From Chlorobiota bacterium (GTDB taxonomy: Bacteria > Bacteroidota > Bacteroidia > Flavobacteriales > Flavobacteriaceae), in contig JAADHG010000111.1 of assembly GCA_013151975.1 (NCBI GenBank), positions 1 to 6,993 on the forward strand: 6,993 bases of DNA. Direction: 5' to 3'. Shown piece by piece: positions 1 through 6,513 of this stretch. A model generated the notes under the pieces. The model did not search any database. It was given only the letters and a program-made list of their open reading frames with translations, and had not been told where the DNA came from. Made by a program: the position numbers and the translations under genes. Every line of letters starts with the position of its first letter. Position 1 is the first letter of the stretch.

Positions 1-369
1 GCTGAAATTTTCCAATTAGATATTTTAGCAGCAAGTATTCAAACTATAAAAAATAACGAAACACGATTTGTAATTGTAAAGCGGACAAATTCTGAAATAC
101 CAGAAAATGAAATTAATAAAGCCTCTTTAAAGTTTGAATTGTCTTCCGAAAGAGGAAGTTTAGCAACAGTACTTAACGTTATGAGTGATTGCAAATTGAA
201 TCTTACTAAAATTCAGTCTTTACCAAAAATTGATACACCTTGGTTTTATGCCTTTTTTGTAGATGTTACATTTGATGATTATCAGGATTATAAAAAAGCA
301 AAATCTATTATCAACATTATGGCGCAGGACTTTAAAGTGTTGGGCGAGTATAAAAACGGAAAGCTATGA
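1..369 (+). CDS. pheA: Prephenate dehydratase, C-terminal part (5' end outside the window)
   Basis: Converts prephenate to phenylpyruvate, the committed step towards phenylalanine, in the cytoplasm. The frame is open from base 1 to the TGA at 367-369, giving 122 residues of a family usually near 275-280. Visible are the end of the catalytic domain with the 'NNETRF' motif (fragment residues 18-23; the Thr of TRF is a known catalytic residue) and then an ACT regulatory domain (about 43-115) with 'ERGSLATVL' and 'NLTKIQSLP'. The ACT domain is where Phe binds in this family; the usual GAL and ESRP signatures are here GSL and QSLP, which is conservative in the first and loses Arg in the second. 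There is no fused chorismate mutase in the visible part, and that activity is supplied by the last gene of the operon. The stop overlaps the next gene's ATG (ATGA), which suggests translational coupling. Reading from an internal ATG or TTG would be wrong, since homology continues to base 1. Confidence 0.93.
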   Translation, partial: AEIFQLDILAASIQTIKNNETRFVIVKRTNSEIPENEINKASLKFELSSERGSLATVLNVMSDCKLNLTKIQSLPKIDTPWFYAFFVDVTFDDYQDYKKAKSIINIMAQDFKVLGEYKNGKL

Positions 370-1511
370 TTGAAGTTGCAAATAGATTACATACCGTTGA
401 AGAATACTATTTCTCAAAAAAACTGCGAGAAGTTAACATGCTTAGAGCTGTAGGGAAACCTATAATTAATTTAGGTATTGGGAGTCCAGATTTGCAACCA
501 CCTCAAAAAGTAGTTACTGCTATTATTGAGAGCCTTCAAGAATCTAATGCGCACAAATATCAGAGTTATCAAGGTATTCCAGAGTTAAGAGAGGCAATGG
601 CTGAGTTTTACCGAGAGCAATTCCAAGTGCATTTGAGTCCCATGACCGAAATTTTACCATTAATGGGAAGTAAAGAAGGGATTATGCATATTTCTATGGC
701 ATATCTAAATGAAGGTGATGAAGTACTCATACCAAACCCGGGTTATCCAACATATCAATCGGTTACCAAATTAATGGGAGCAAAACCAATATTTTATGAA
801 CTGGATGAAGCAAATAATTGGTTGCCAAATATTATTGCTTTGGAAAAATTAGATTTAACCAAAGTAAAAATTATGTGGCTTAATTATCCACACATGCCAA
901 CCGGAGCTCATGCTAATTATAAAATGTATGAAGAGTTAGTTGCCTTTGCAAGACGCAATAATATTTTAATTGTTAATGATAATCCGTATAGTTTTATTTT
1001 AAACGATTCTCCAAAAAGTATATTAAAAGTTAAAGGCGCAAAAGAGGTTTGTCTCGAACTTAATTCGTTAAGTAAAACATTTAATATGGCAGGTTGGAGA
1101 GTAGGTATGGTCATGGGAGATGGAAAGCATATTAGCAACATATTAAAAGTAAAAAGCAATATGGATTCAGGAATGTTTTACGGTATTCAAAAAGGAGCTA
1201 TAGAAGCACTAAAATGTTCAAAGCTTTGGTATTTAAGCTTAAATAGTGTCTACGAGCAACGACGAGAATTGGTGTGGCAATTAGCAGAAGCCCTTAACTG
1301 TACGTATGATAAAAGTGCATCTGGACTTTTTGTCTGGGCAAAACTGTCTCCTTTTGTTAAAGCTGAAGAATTCATAGATGTAATACTTAAAAACAATCAT
1401 ATTTTTATTACACCAGGAACTGTTTTTGGAAGTAAAGGAGAGGGCTACATAAGATTTTCTTTATGTGCATCGATCGAAGATTTAGAAGAAGCAATAGCAA
1501 GAGTAAAATGA
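366..1511 (+). CDS. PLP-dependent class I/II aminotransferase, probably aromatic
   Basis: A fold-type I aminotransferase of 381 residues, a full-length size for the family. The PLP Schiff-base lysine is K237 in 'SLSKTFNMAGWRVG'. D205 and Y208 in 'NDNPYS' should contact the pyridine nitrogen and the phenol oxygen, and R363 in 'YIRFS' should bind the substrate carboxylate. The glycine loop 'NLGIGSPD' is at 35-42 and 'PNPGYPTY' at 123-130. The usual NPTG motif reads MPTG (177-180), so the Asn that normally hydrogen-bonds PLP is a Met. Its position between pheA and tyrA, with ATGA overlaps on both sides, argues that it transaminates phenylpyruvate and 4-hydroxyphenylpyruvate, or prephenate itself if the arogenate route is used. 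Sequence similarity alone could also suggest an LL-diaminopimelate or aspartate aminotransferase, so the substrate is an inference from context. The ATG overlapping the pheA stop is the natural start; no Shine-Dalgarno sequence precedes it. Confidence 0.9.
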   Translation: MIEVANRLHTVEEYYFSKKLREVNMLRAVGKPIINLGIGSPDLQPPQKVVTAIIESLQESNAHKYQSYQGIPELREAMAEFYREQFQVHLSPMTEILPLMGSKEGIMHISMAYLNEGDEVLIPNPGYPTYQSVTKLMGAKPIFYELDEANNWLPNIIALEKLDLTKVKIMWLNYPHMPTGAHANYKMYEELVAFARRNNILIVNDNPYSFILNDSPKSILKVKGAKEVCLELNSLSKTFNMAGWRVGMVMGDGKHISNILKVKSNMDSGMFYGIQKGAIEALKCSKLWYLSLNSVYEQRRELVWQLAEALNCTYDKSASGLFVWAKLSPFVKAEEFIDVILKNNHIFITPGTVFGSKGEGYIRFSLCASIEDLEEAIARVK

Positions 1512-2359
1512 AAAATATATACATCATAGGAATTGGGTTAATTGGTGGAAGTCTAGCTTTAAACATTAAAAAGTTGCATCCAGAAGCGGTTATTTACGGT
1601 ATTGATAATAATCCTAAACATTTAGAAGAGGCACTCTCATTACATATTATTGATGCAAAGGCAGAAATTGAAGATGTAAAAAAAGCTGATTTAGTAGTGT
1701 TGTCAATTCCAGTCGATACTTCAGTAATTGAGTTGCCTAAAATATTGGATATGGTTTCTGATGAGACTTTGGTGATAGATGTTGGATCAACAAAATCTGA
1801 TATTTGTAAAGTAGTTGATAAACATCCTAAACGTAGAAATTTTTTAGCAACACATCCTATTTCAGGAACTGAGTTTTCAGGACCAAAAGCGGCGTTTATG
1901 GAACTGTTACCAAACAAGACAAATATTATTTGTGAGGTAGAAAAAACAGCATTTAAACTACAACAAAAGGCTATAGACTTATTTGTAAATATTGGCATGC
2001 GTATTCGTTATATGAATCCGGAAGCACATGATAAACATATTGCATACATGTCGCATTTATCACATATTAGTTCGTTTATGTTAGGGAAAACAGTTATTGA
2101 TAAAGAGAAAAATGAGCGTGATATTTTTGATATGGCAGGTAGTGGATTTGAATCTACGGTAAGATTAGCAAAGAGTTCTCCAGAAATGTGGACACCAATT
2201 TTTGAACAAAATAAAATCAATGTTATAGAAACATTAGAAGATTACATTAAAAACCTCACACAGTTTAAAGAACTGATGCAACAAGACGATTTTGATGCCA
2301 TTTTTAGAGAGATGAAAAACACAAATTATATTAAACAAATTTTAAAAGGAATAGCTTAA
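1508..2359 (+). CDS. tyrA: Prephenate (or arogenate) dehydrogenase, monofunctional
   Basis: Oxidative decarboxylation of prephenate to 4-hydroxyphenylpyruvate (or arogenate to tyrosine) in tyrosine synthesis. The 283-residue product has an N-terminal Rossmann fold with 'GIGLIGGS' (8-15) and an acidic D33 at the end of the second strand, which favours NAD over NADP. 'DVGSTKSD' (91-98) and 'THPISGTE' (115-122) carry the conserved active-site Ser and the catalytic His (H116). The helical dimerisation domain holds 'SHLSH' (182-186), R219 and W228, the positions expected for the substrate-binding Arg and Trp of the family. No fused chorismate mutase or ACT domain is seen. The frame stays open upstream to an ATG at 1463, but that start would add 15 basic residues before the Rossmann strand. 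The ATG at 1508 overlaps the preceding stop as ATGA and puts the dinucleotide-binding strand at residue 3, so I chose it. Confidence 0.93.
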   Translation: MKNIYIIGIGLIGGSLALNIKKLHPEAVIYGIDNNPKHLEEALSLHIIDAKAEIEDVKKADLVVLSIPVDTSVIELPKILDMVSDETLVIDVGSTKSDICKVVDKHPKRRNFLATHPISGTEFSGPKAAFMELLPNKTNIICEVEKTAFKLQQKAIDLFVNIGMRIRYMNPEAHDKHIAYMSHLSHISSFMLGKTVIDKEKNERDIFDMAGSGFESTVRLAKSSPEMWTPIFEQNKINVIETLEDYIKNLTQFKELMQQDDFDAIFREMKNTNYIKQILKGIA

Positions 2360-2370
2360 AAACAAGTGCT

Positions 2371-3453
2371 ATGGAAAACAAAAAAGAACTTAGAACGTGG
2401 TTAGATAAATTTGGATTAGACCATCCATTAGTAATTGCAGGACCATGTAGTGCAGAAACCGAAGAACAGGTGTTAAAAATTGCACACCAATTAAAAGATA
2501 GCGATGCTACGGTTTTGCGTGCTGGAATCTGGAAACCTAGAACACGTCCAGGGAATTTTGAAGGCGTAGGTGCTTTGGGTTTAAAGTGGATGCAAAAAGC
2601 AAAGGAAGAAACAGGAATGTTAATAACTACAGAGGTTGCCAATGCAAATCATGTAGATTTAGCCTTGAAACATGATGTAGATATTTTATGGATTGGTGCA
2701 CGAACTACGGTAAGTCCTTTTATTGTTCAGGAAATAGCTGAAGCTTTAAAAGGGACAGATAAACCTGTATTAATTAAAAACCCAGTAAACCCAGATTTAT
2801 CGTTGTGGTTAGGAGCTGTTGAGCGTTTTTATACAGCCGATGTTAAGAATTTAGGCGTAATTCATCGCGGATTTTCAACGTATGAAAAAACAAGATATCG
2901 TAATAATCCAGAATGGCAATTACCTATAGATTTGCAAAATCGTTTTCCAGATTTACCCTTAATTTTAGACCCTTCGCATATTGCTGGTCGACGCGATATT
3001 CTTTTTGATTTATGTCAAACTGCTCTCGATTTAAATTATGATGGATTGATGGTTGAAACCCATCACGACCCTGATAATGCGTGGAGTGATGCTGCACAAC
3101 AAATTACACCAGCAACTTTAATACAGTTTATGGAGGATTTAAAAATTAGAAAAGAGACTTCGGCTGAAGCGGAGTTTAATAACAATCTTAATACCTTACG
3201 TACACAAATTGATATTGTAGATCATCAACTTATCGAAATGTTAGGAAAACGCATGAAAGTTTCAGATGGTATTGGGGCACTTAAAAAAGAGAATAATGTA
3301 GCAGTACTTCAATCTAAACGATGGAATGAAATTTTAGGAAAAATGATTTTAGAAGGTGAAAAAAATAATTTAAGCGAAGAGTTTGTACTTAGAATGTTTA
3401 AGGCCATTCATCAAGAATCGATTAATCATCAGGAAAAAATATTGAGACAATAA
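2371..3453 (+). CDS. Bifunctional DAHP synthase (type I-beta) / chorismate mutase (AroQ)
   Basis: A two-domain enzyme of 360 residues. Residues about 1-260 form a type I-beta, KDO8P-synthase-like DAHP synthase, which condenses phosphoenolpyruvate and erythrose 4-phosphate at the entry to the shikimate pathway. Motifs are 'AGPCSAE' (23-29), 'WKPRTRPG' (54-61), 'LIKNP' (134-138) and 'DPSHIAGRRD' (200-209). The expected metal ligands are C26, H203, E229 and D240, with the same spacing as in the Thermotoga enzyme. Residues about 268-357 form a helical AroQ chorismate mutase with R277, R294, K305, R317, S350 and Q354 matching E. coli R11, R28, K39, R51, S84 and Q88 in spacing. The E. coli D48 and E52 positions are Q314 and W318. 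In the related Prevotella fusion enzyme the mutase domain mediates feedback control by prephenate; the same is inferred here, since no ACT or other regulatory domain is present. It starts 11 bases after tyrA, without a Shine-Dalgarno sequence. Confidence 0.94.
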   Translation: MENKKELRTWLDKFGLDHPLVIAGPCSAETEEQVLKIAHQLKDSDATVLRAGIWKPRTRPGNFEGVGALGLKWMQKAKEETGMLITTEVANANHVDLALKHDVDILWIGARTTVSPFIVQEIAEALKGTDKPVLIKNPVNPDLSLWLGAVERFYTADVKNLGVIHRGFSTYEKTRYRNNPEWQLPIDLQNRFPDLPLILDPSHIAGRRDILFDLCQTALDLNYDGLMVETHHDPDNAWSDAAQQITPATLIQFMEDLKIRKETSAEAEFNNNLNTLRTQIDIVDHQLIEMLGKRMKVSDGIGALKKENNVAVLQSKRWNEILGKMILEGEKNNLSEEFVLRMFKAIHQESINHQEKILRQ

Positions 3454-3455
3454 AT

Positions 3456-3483
3456 AAAAGGCTCACCAACAAGCGAGCCTTTT
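3456..3483. terminator. Bidirectional intrinsic terminator between convergent genes
   Basis: AAAAGGCTC (3456-3464) pairs perfectly with GAGCCTTTT (3475-3483) around a 10-base loop. The T-run follows the stem on the plus strand, and the A-rich left flank gives a T-rich tail on the minus strand. It lies 2 bases after the DAHP synthase stop and 17 bases beyond the stop of the convergent minus-strand gene, so it can end transcription from both sides. Confidence 0.85.
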
Positions 3484-3500
3484 TAACATAAAATACGTTC

Positions 3501-4310
3501 TTAATTTGGTACAGAAAAATCAAAAACAGATTGGTTTGTGCGACCTTGAGGCACTTGCCCTTGATAGAGAAAAGCATATTCCCCTGGTTCTAAACTATCA
3601 AATGTAACTTTAAATTTATTAGCTTCTATCTCTTCAATATTGAAAGGTAAAGCAAATTTTGGATCAATACCGTCTTGACTAGATACCCAACTCTTTTTTC
3701 CAATAATAACTTGTCGGGTGTTTTTGCGTTCTTTAACGGTAAGTTTTACGAGCACAAATTCGTTAGGGGAACTGGCCGTTCTAAACCACCAATTCAGCAA
3801 ACCTGTAGGGTTTCCTTGAGTTGTTTGTAGATTATTTACTTCGGTAACCGAAGGGTCAAAAACAAAAGTGAACTCAAGAGGTCTAGTTAGCACATTATTA
3901 GACCTTGTTCTTGGAAGTACAGCTCTTTTTTTAGAATTAATAAATCCAGAAACTAATTTTTGGGCAGCGGAATTTGAGCTTGATCCAGAAAAAACTGATG
4001 GAGGTAAGTGTTTTTGTTTTCCGTCTTTTAGATAGTAAATACCTGTTCTAGATTTCGTATTATGTCTAGACTTTCTCATAATTAAGCTAATAATCTCTGA
4101 CGAAACATTAGCTTTTTTTAGTTTGCTCAGTTCAGTAATAGTAGTGTCAAATTTTACGTCGGAAGAATTTATTTTATCTATAATTACAGCGTCATCAAAA
4201 CCCAATTCTACCATCTGTATTACAGATTCATTTGTTATTAATTCTTGTGCATAGGTAACAGTGAAGGTAATGATGAAGATGAGGCCAAAGTAATATTTTA
4301 AATGTTTCAT
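3501..4310 (-). CDS. Exported protein of unknown function, two-domain
   Basis: I do not recognise a named family with certainty. The 269-residue product begins with a signal peptide: basic 'MKHLK', a hydrophobic core (8-20) and a likely cleavage after A21 (TYA|QE). Residues about 25-80 hold a short helical domain of the pattern 'ITNxSVIQMV-x-LGF-x-DAVIIDKI' followed by 'FDTT-x-ITELSKLKKANVSSEIISLIM', which looks like two helix pairs that repeat a 'LxxxGxxxxII' theme. I have seen this type of module at the N-terminus of exported bacterial proteins of unknown function. 'GIYYLKDGK' (90-98) and a Ser-rich linker (107-115) follow. Residues about 145-269 are rich in beta-strand pattern, with a 'WW' pair at 174-175 and 'LEPGEYAFLYQG' (240-251), suggesting a small beta-sandwich. 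No lipobox or transmembrane segment beyond the signal is seen, so the product is probably periplasmic or secreted. It is monocistronic, convergent to the aromatic operon and followed by its terminator. Confidence 0.85.
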   Translation of the reverse strand: MKHLKYYFGLIFIITFTVTYAQELITNESVIQMVELGFDDAVIIDKINSSDVKFDTTITELSKLKKANVSSEIISLIMRKSRHNTKSRTGIYYLKDGKQKHLPPSVFSGSSSNSAAQKLVSGFINSKKRAVLPRTRSNNVLTRPLEFTFVFDPSVTEVNNLQTTQGNPTGLLNWWFRTASSPNEFVLVKLTVKERKNTRQVIIGKKSWVSSQDGIDPKFALPFNIEEIEANKFKVTFDSLEPGEYAFLYQGQVPQGRTNQSVFDFSVPN

Positions 4311-4444
4311 TTCACAGAAGATTAATAGATTAATGTTTACTAAAGTACTAATTAATTAGGGAAGTATTAATATTTTTTGTCTTGAAAATGAATAGGTTAT
4401 GTGTGTTTAGGTTTATGTGTTAAAGGAAATATTATATATTTGGA

Positions 4445-4479
4445 ATCAAAAAGGCTTGCCATTGGTAAGCCTTTTTGAT
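4445..4479 (-). terminator. Strong intrinsic terminator of the 151-residue protein gene
   Basis: A 16-pair stem (4445-4460 with 4464-4479, including one G.U pair) closes on a 3-base loop. The minus-strand right arm ends in a run of five T within GCCTTTTTGAT. It lies 22 bases past the stop of the minus-strand gene ending at 4502 and separates it from the next minus-strand gene, so the two are transcribed separately. The plus strand also has T-rich sequence after the stem (4482-4487), but no plus-strand gene ends nearby. Confidence 0.85.
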
Positions 4480-4501
4480 GTCTTTTTATTAAAGAAGTGA
4501 T

Positions 4502-4957
4502 TTAATTATTTCTCTTAAAAATATATCTTGTAATAAAAATACCATTGCCATCACCTTTTCCAGCATCACTTTCAACAGCGCTAGTTACAAACGCAAGCTC
4601 CCAACCTTCACTTATCATAGTATTAATTTTTGAAGATATTACAGCATCGTTTGCAGCAATATTTTGAAAACGGATACCACCTAAATTGAAAAAATTAAGC
4701 AGTTTAGTCTCTTCAAAGTCTTTTACTCTAATATCACCACGTTTAGATTTGTTTCTTCCATCTTCCTTTTTGTCACTAGATCTATCAGAAGTAAAATCTT
4801 TATAATTACGTTCTTCATCAGTCGAAATTAAACGCGATCTCCCTAAACCGGCAGGAACAATAGATTCAACACTTGTAATTACTTTATATTCTACTTGAGC
4901 ATTTATGTCTATAAATGAAAAGATAGCTAAGGCAAGGACTATTACAATTTTTTTCAT
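4502..4957 (-). CDS. Small exported protein of unknown function with 'EGWEL' C-terminal domain
   Basis: The product has 151 residues. A signal peptide is clear: 'MKK', a hydrophobic core (4-16) and a probable cleavage after A20 (INA|QV). The mature part starts 'VEYKVITSVES' (22-32), continues through a very polar, lysine-, arginine-, aspartate- and serine-rich segment (about 46-83) that is likely disordered, and ends in a compact domain with 'LGGIRFQNIAANDAVI' (92-107), 'MISEGWELAFVTSAVES' (114-130) and 'GIFITRYIFKR' (139-149). The pairing of an 'EYKV' strand with a 'GWEL' strand and a final 'RYIFKR' strand resembles DUF4177-like small domains, but I cannot confirm membership. No lipobox is present, so it is probably periplasmic. 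It is transcribed alone, divergently from rsgA, with no Shine-Dalgarno sequence and its own terminator. Confidence 0.82.
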   Translation of the reverse strand: MKKIVIVLALAIFSFIDINAQVEYKVITSVESIVPAGLGRSRLISTDEERNYKDFTSDRSSDKKEDGRNKSKRGDIRVKDFEETKLLNFFNLGGIRFQNIAANDAVISSKINTMISEGWELAFVTSAVESDAGKGDGNGIFITRYIFKRNN

Positions 4958-5030
4958 AATGTTATTAAGATTTATTAAATTATATCACGAATATACCCTT
5001 TTTCTTACATTAAAAATTGTTATTTTGCTT

Positions 5031-5038
5031 TACTTTTG
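5031..5038 (+). promoter_or_regulatory. Bacteroidota -7 promoter element of rsgA
   Basis: TACTTTTG is a perfect match to the TAnnTTTG -7 element of the Bacteroidota primary sigma factor. It ends 7 bases before the rsgA ATG at 5046. Transcription normally starts about 5-7 bases after this element, so the mRNA would begin at or almost at the start codon. No TTG lies 17-23 bases upstream, so the -33 element is not supported and the call rests on one element plus position. Confidence 0.6.
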
Positions 5039-5045
5039 ACAATTC

Positions 5046-5996
5046 ATGACAGGATTAGTTTTTAAATCTACAGGAAGTTGGTACACCGTTAAAACAATTA
5101 ATGGTAAGATTTATGAATGTCGTATAAAAGGGAAATTTAGAATAAAAGATATTAAAAGTACCAACCCTATTGCTGTAGGAGATTATGTGGATTTTGAACT
5201 TGAAACAAAAAATGATGAAGTAACAGGCATTATTAATAAAATTCATGAGCGAGACAATTACATAGTTAGAAAATCAGTAAACCTTTCAAAGCAAACACAT
5301 ATAATTGCAGCTAATATTGACCAGATTTTTTTATTAGTTACTATAAATAACCCACCGACATTTACAAGTTTTATCGATCGCTTTTTAGTAACTGCAGAGG
5401 CTTATTCAATTAAAACTGTATTACTTTTTAATAAGGTTGATACTTATGATGAAGACACACTTTTAGAAGTTAAACTTTTAGCAGCGTTGTACAGAAAAAT
5501 CGGCTATGAATGTATTAGTATTTCAGCTAAAACAGGAAAGAATATTGACAAAGTAAAGCGTTTAATGAAAGATAAGGTGAGTATATTTACGGGCCATTCT
5601 GGAGTTGGAAAATCTACCTTAATTAATACTATTGAACCGCAGTTGAGGTTACGCACTAAAGAGATTTCTACACAACATTCTCAAGGGCAACACACAACCA
5701 CTTTTGCTGAAATGTTTGAGCTTAGCTTTGATGCAAGAATTATTGATACACCAGGCATAAAAGGCTTTGGTGTTGTAGATATGGATAAAGAAGAAATAGG
5801 AGGCTATTTTCCTGAGTTTTTCAAATTAAAACAAGATTGTAAGTTTAATAATTGTTTGCATATTAAAGAGCCAAAATGTGCCGTTAAAAACGCTTTAGAA
5901 AAGGGAGAAATAGCATATTCTCGGTATAGGAGCTATCTTCAAATATTAGAAGGTGAAGATGAACACTATCGAACAGATAATTTTGACAACGAATGA
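5046..5996 (+). CDS. rsgA: Ribosome small-subunit-dependent GTPase A
   Basis: A late-stage assembly GTPase that binds the 30S subunit and is stimulated by it. The 316-residue product shows the circularly permuted G-domain typical of this family: G4 'NKVD' (129-132) and G5 'SAK' (160-162) come before G1 'GHSGVGKST' (183-191), the 'HTTT' switch I (216-219) and G3 'DTPG' (234-237). The N-terminal 1-70 residues form the OB-fold ('GSWYTVKT' at 10-17, 'VGDYVDFE' at 44-51). The C-terminal zinc site is intact as C265, C270, H272 and C278. Length and all motifs are normal. The ATG at 5046 is supported by the N-terminal sequence and by the promoter element just upstream. The stop overlaps the dtd start by ATGA. 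The acidic tail (about 302-316) is poorly conserved in the family. Confidence 0.97.
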   Translation: MTGLVFKSTGSWYTVKTINGKIYECRIKGKFRIKDIKSTNPIAVGDYVDFELETKNDEVTGIINKIHERDNYIVRKSVNLSKQTHIIAANIDQIFLLVTINNPPTFTSFIDRFLVTAEAYSIKTVLLFNKVDTYDEDTLLEVKLLAALYRKIGYECISISAKTGKNIDKVKRLMKDKVSIFTGHSGVGKSTLINTIEPQLRLRTKEISTQHSQGQHTTTFAEMFELSFDARIIDTPGIKGFGVVDMDKEEIGGYFPEFFKLKQDCKFNNCLHIKEPKCAVKNALEKGEIAYSRYRSYLQILEGEDEHYRTDNFDNE

Positions 5997-6445
5997 AAGC
6001 AGTAATACAACGAGTGTCGCACGCTAGTGTTACCATTAATAATAAAAAAGTCGCTTCAATTAAAAGTGGTCTCTTAATTCTATTAGGAATAGTAAATGAA
6101 GACACTCAAGAGGATATTAATTGGCTGGCTAAAAAAGCAGCCAATCTTCGCATTTTTGCTGACGAAGATGAGGTGATGAATAAATCTCTCATAGATATTA
6201 ACGGCGAAGCTATTGTAGTAAGTCAGTTTACATTGCAAGCAAACACAAAAAAAGGAAATAGACCAAGTTATATTAAAGCCGCAAAACCAGACATTGCAAT
6301 TCCGTTGTATGAGACTTTTGTAAAGCAATTAGAACAGCAAATAGGTAAAACAGTACAAACAGGTGAGTTCGGGGCAGATATGAAAGTAGAGCTACTTAAT
6401 GATGGTCCTGTAACAATTATTATGGATACTAAAAACAAAGGGTAA
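5993..6445 (+). CDS. dtd: D-aminoacyl-tRNA deacylase (DTD)
   Basis: Hydrolyses the ester of D-amino acids (classically D-Tyr) wrongly attached to tRNA, and in this family also removes Gly from mischarged tRNA-Ala. It thereby protects translation in the cytoplasm. The 150-residue product is close to the usual 145. It starts with the typical 'MKAVIQRVSHASV' (1-13) and carries the 'SQFTL' motif (77-81) and the Gly-cisPro motif 'GPVTI' (138-142), the cross-subunit selectivity filter of the dimer. The conserved 'KGNRPSY' stretch is at 87-93. The start codon overlaps the rsgA stop (ATGA), so the two are probably translated in a coupled way from the rsgA promoter. There is no Shine-Dalgarno sequence before it. 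No convincing intrinsic terminator follows, so read-through into the next gene is possible. Confidence 0.96.
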   Translation: MKAVIQRVSHASVTINNKKVASIKSGLLILLGIVNEDTQEDINWLAKKAANLRIFADEDEVMNKSLIDINGEAIVVSQFTLQANTKKGNRPSYIKAAKPDIAIPLYETFVKQLEQQIGKTVQTGEFGADMKVELLNDGPVTIIMDTKNKG

Positions 6446-6513
6446 TTAATATTCCAGTTTTGTGCTTAAAGCTATAAAAAGTGAGTTTGATTATATTTTT
6501 AATCTTGTTTTCT

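Noticed and set aside
1463..1507. In-frame upstream ATG extending tyrA by 15 residues
   Set aside because: The extension lies inside the aminotransferase gene, is basic and unlike family N-termini, and the ATG at 1508 gives both an ATGA junction and a Rossmann strand at the normal place.
4340..4347. Minus-strand TACTTTAG as promoter of the 269-residue protein gene
   Set aside because: It has one mismatch to TAnnTTTG in a key position and no upstream TTG at suitable spacing. The place is plausible but the evidence too weak to list.
4435..4442. Perfect plus-strand TATATTTG that could drive a small RNA
   Set aside because: Transcription would start inside the terminator stem (4445-4479), no -33 element is present, and the region is very AT-rich, so chance is the better explanation.
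4988..4995. Minus-strand TATATTCG as promoter of the 151-residue protein gene
   Set aside because: It has one mismatch in the TTTG part and no -33 element. The promoter is probably in this divergent region but I cannot fix it.
5055..5246. Minus-strand open frame inside rsgA, and similar ones inside pheA-tyrA, the DAHP synthase gene and dtd
   Set aside because: They lie opposite well-supported genes, have no recognisable domain, and show the Phe/Ile/Asn/Cys-rich composition expected of antisense reading of AT-rich coding DNA.
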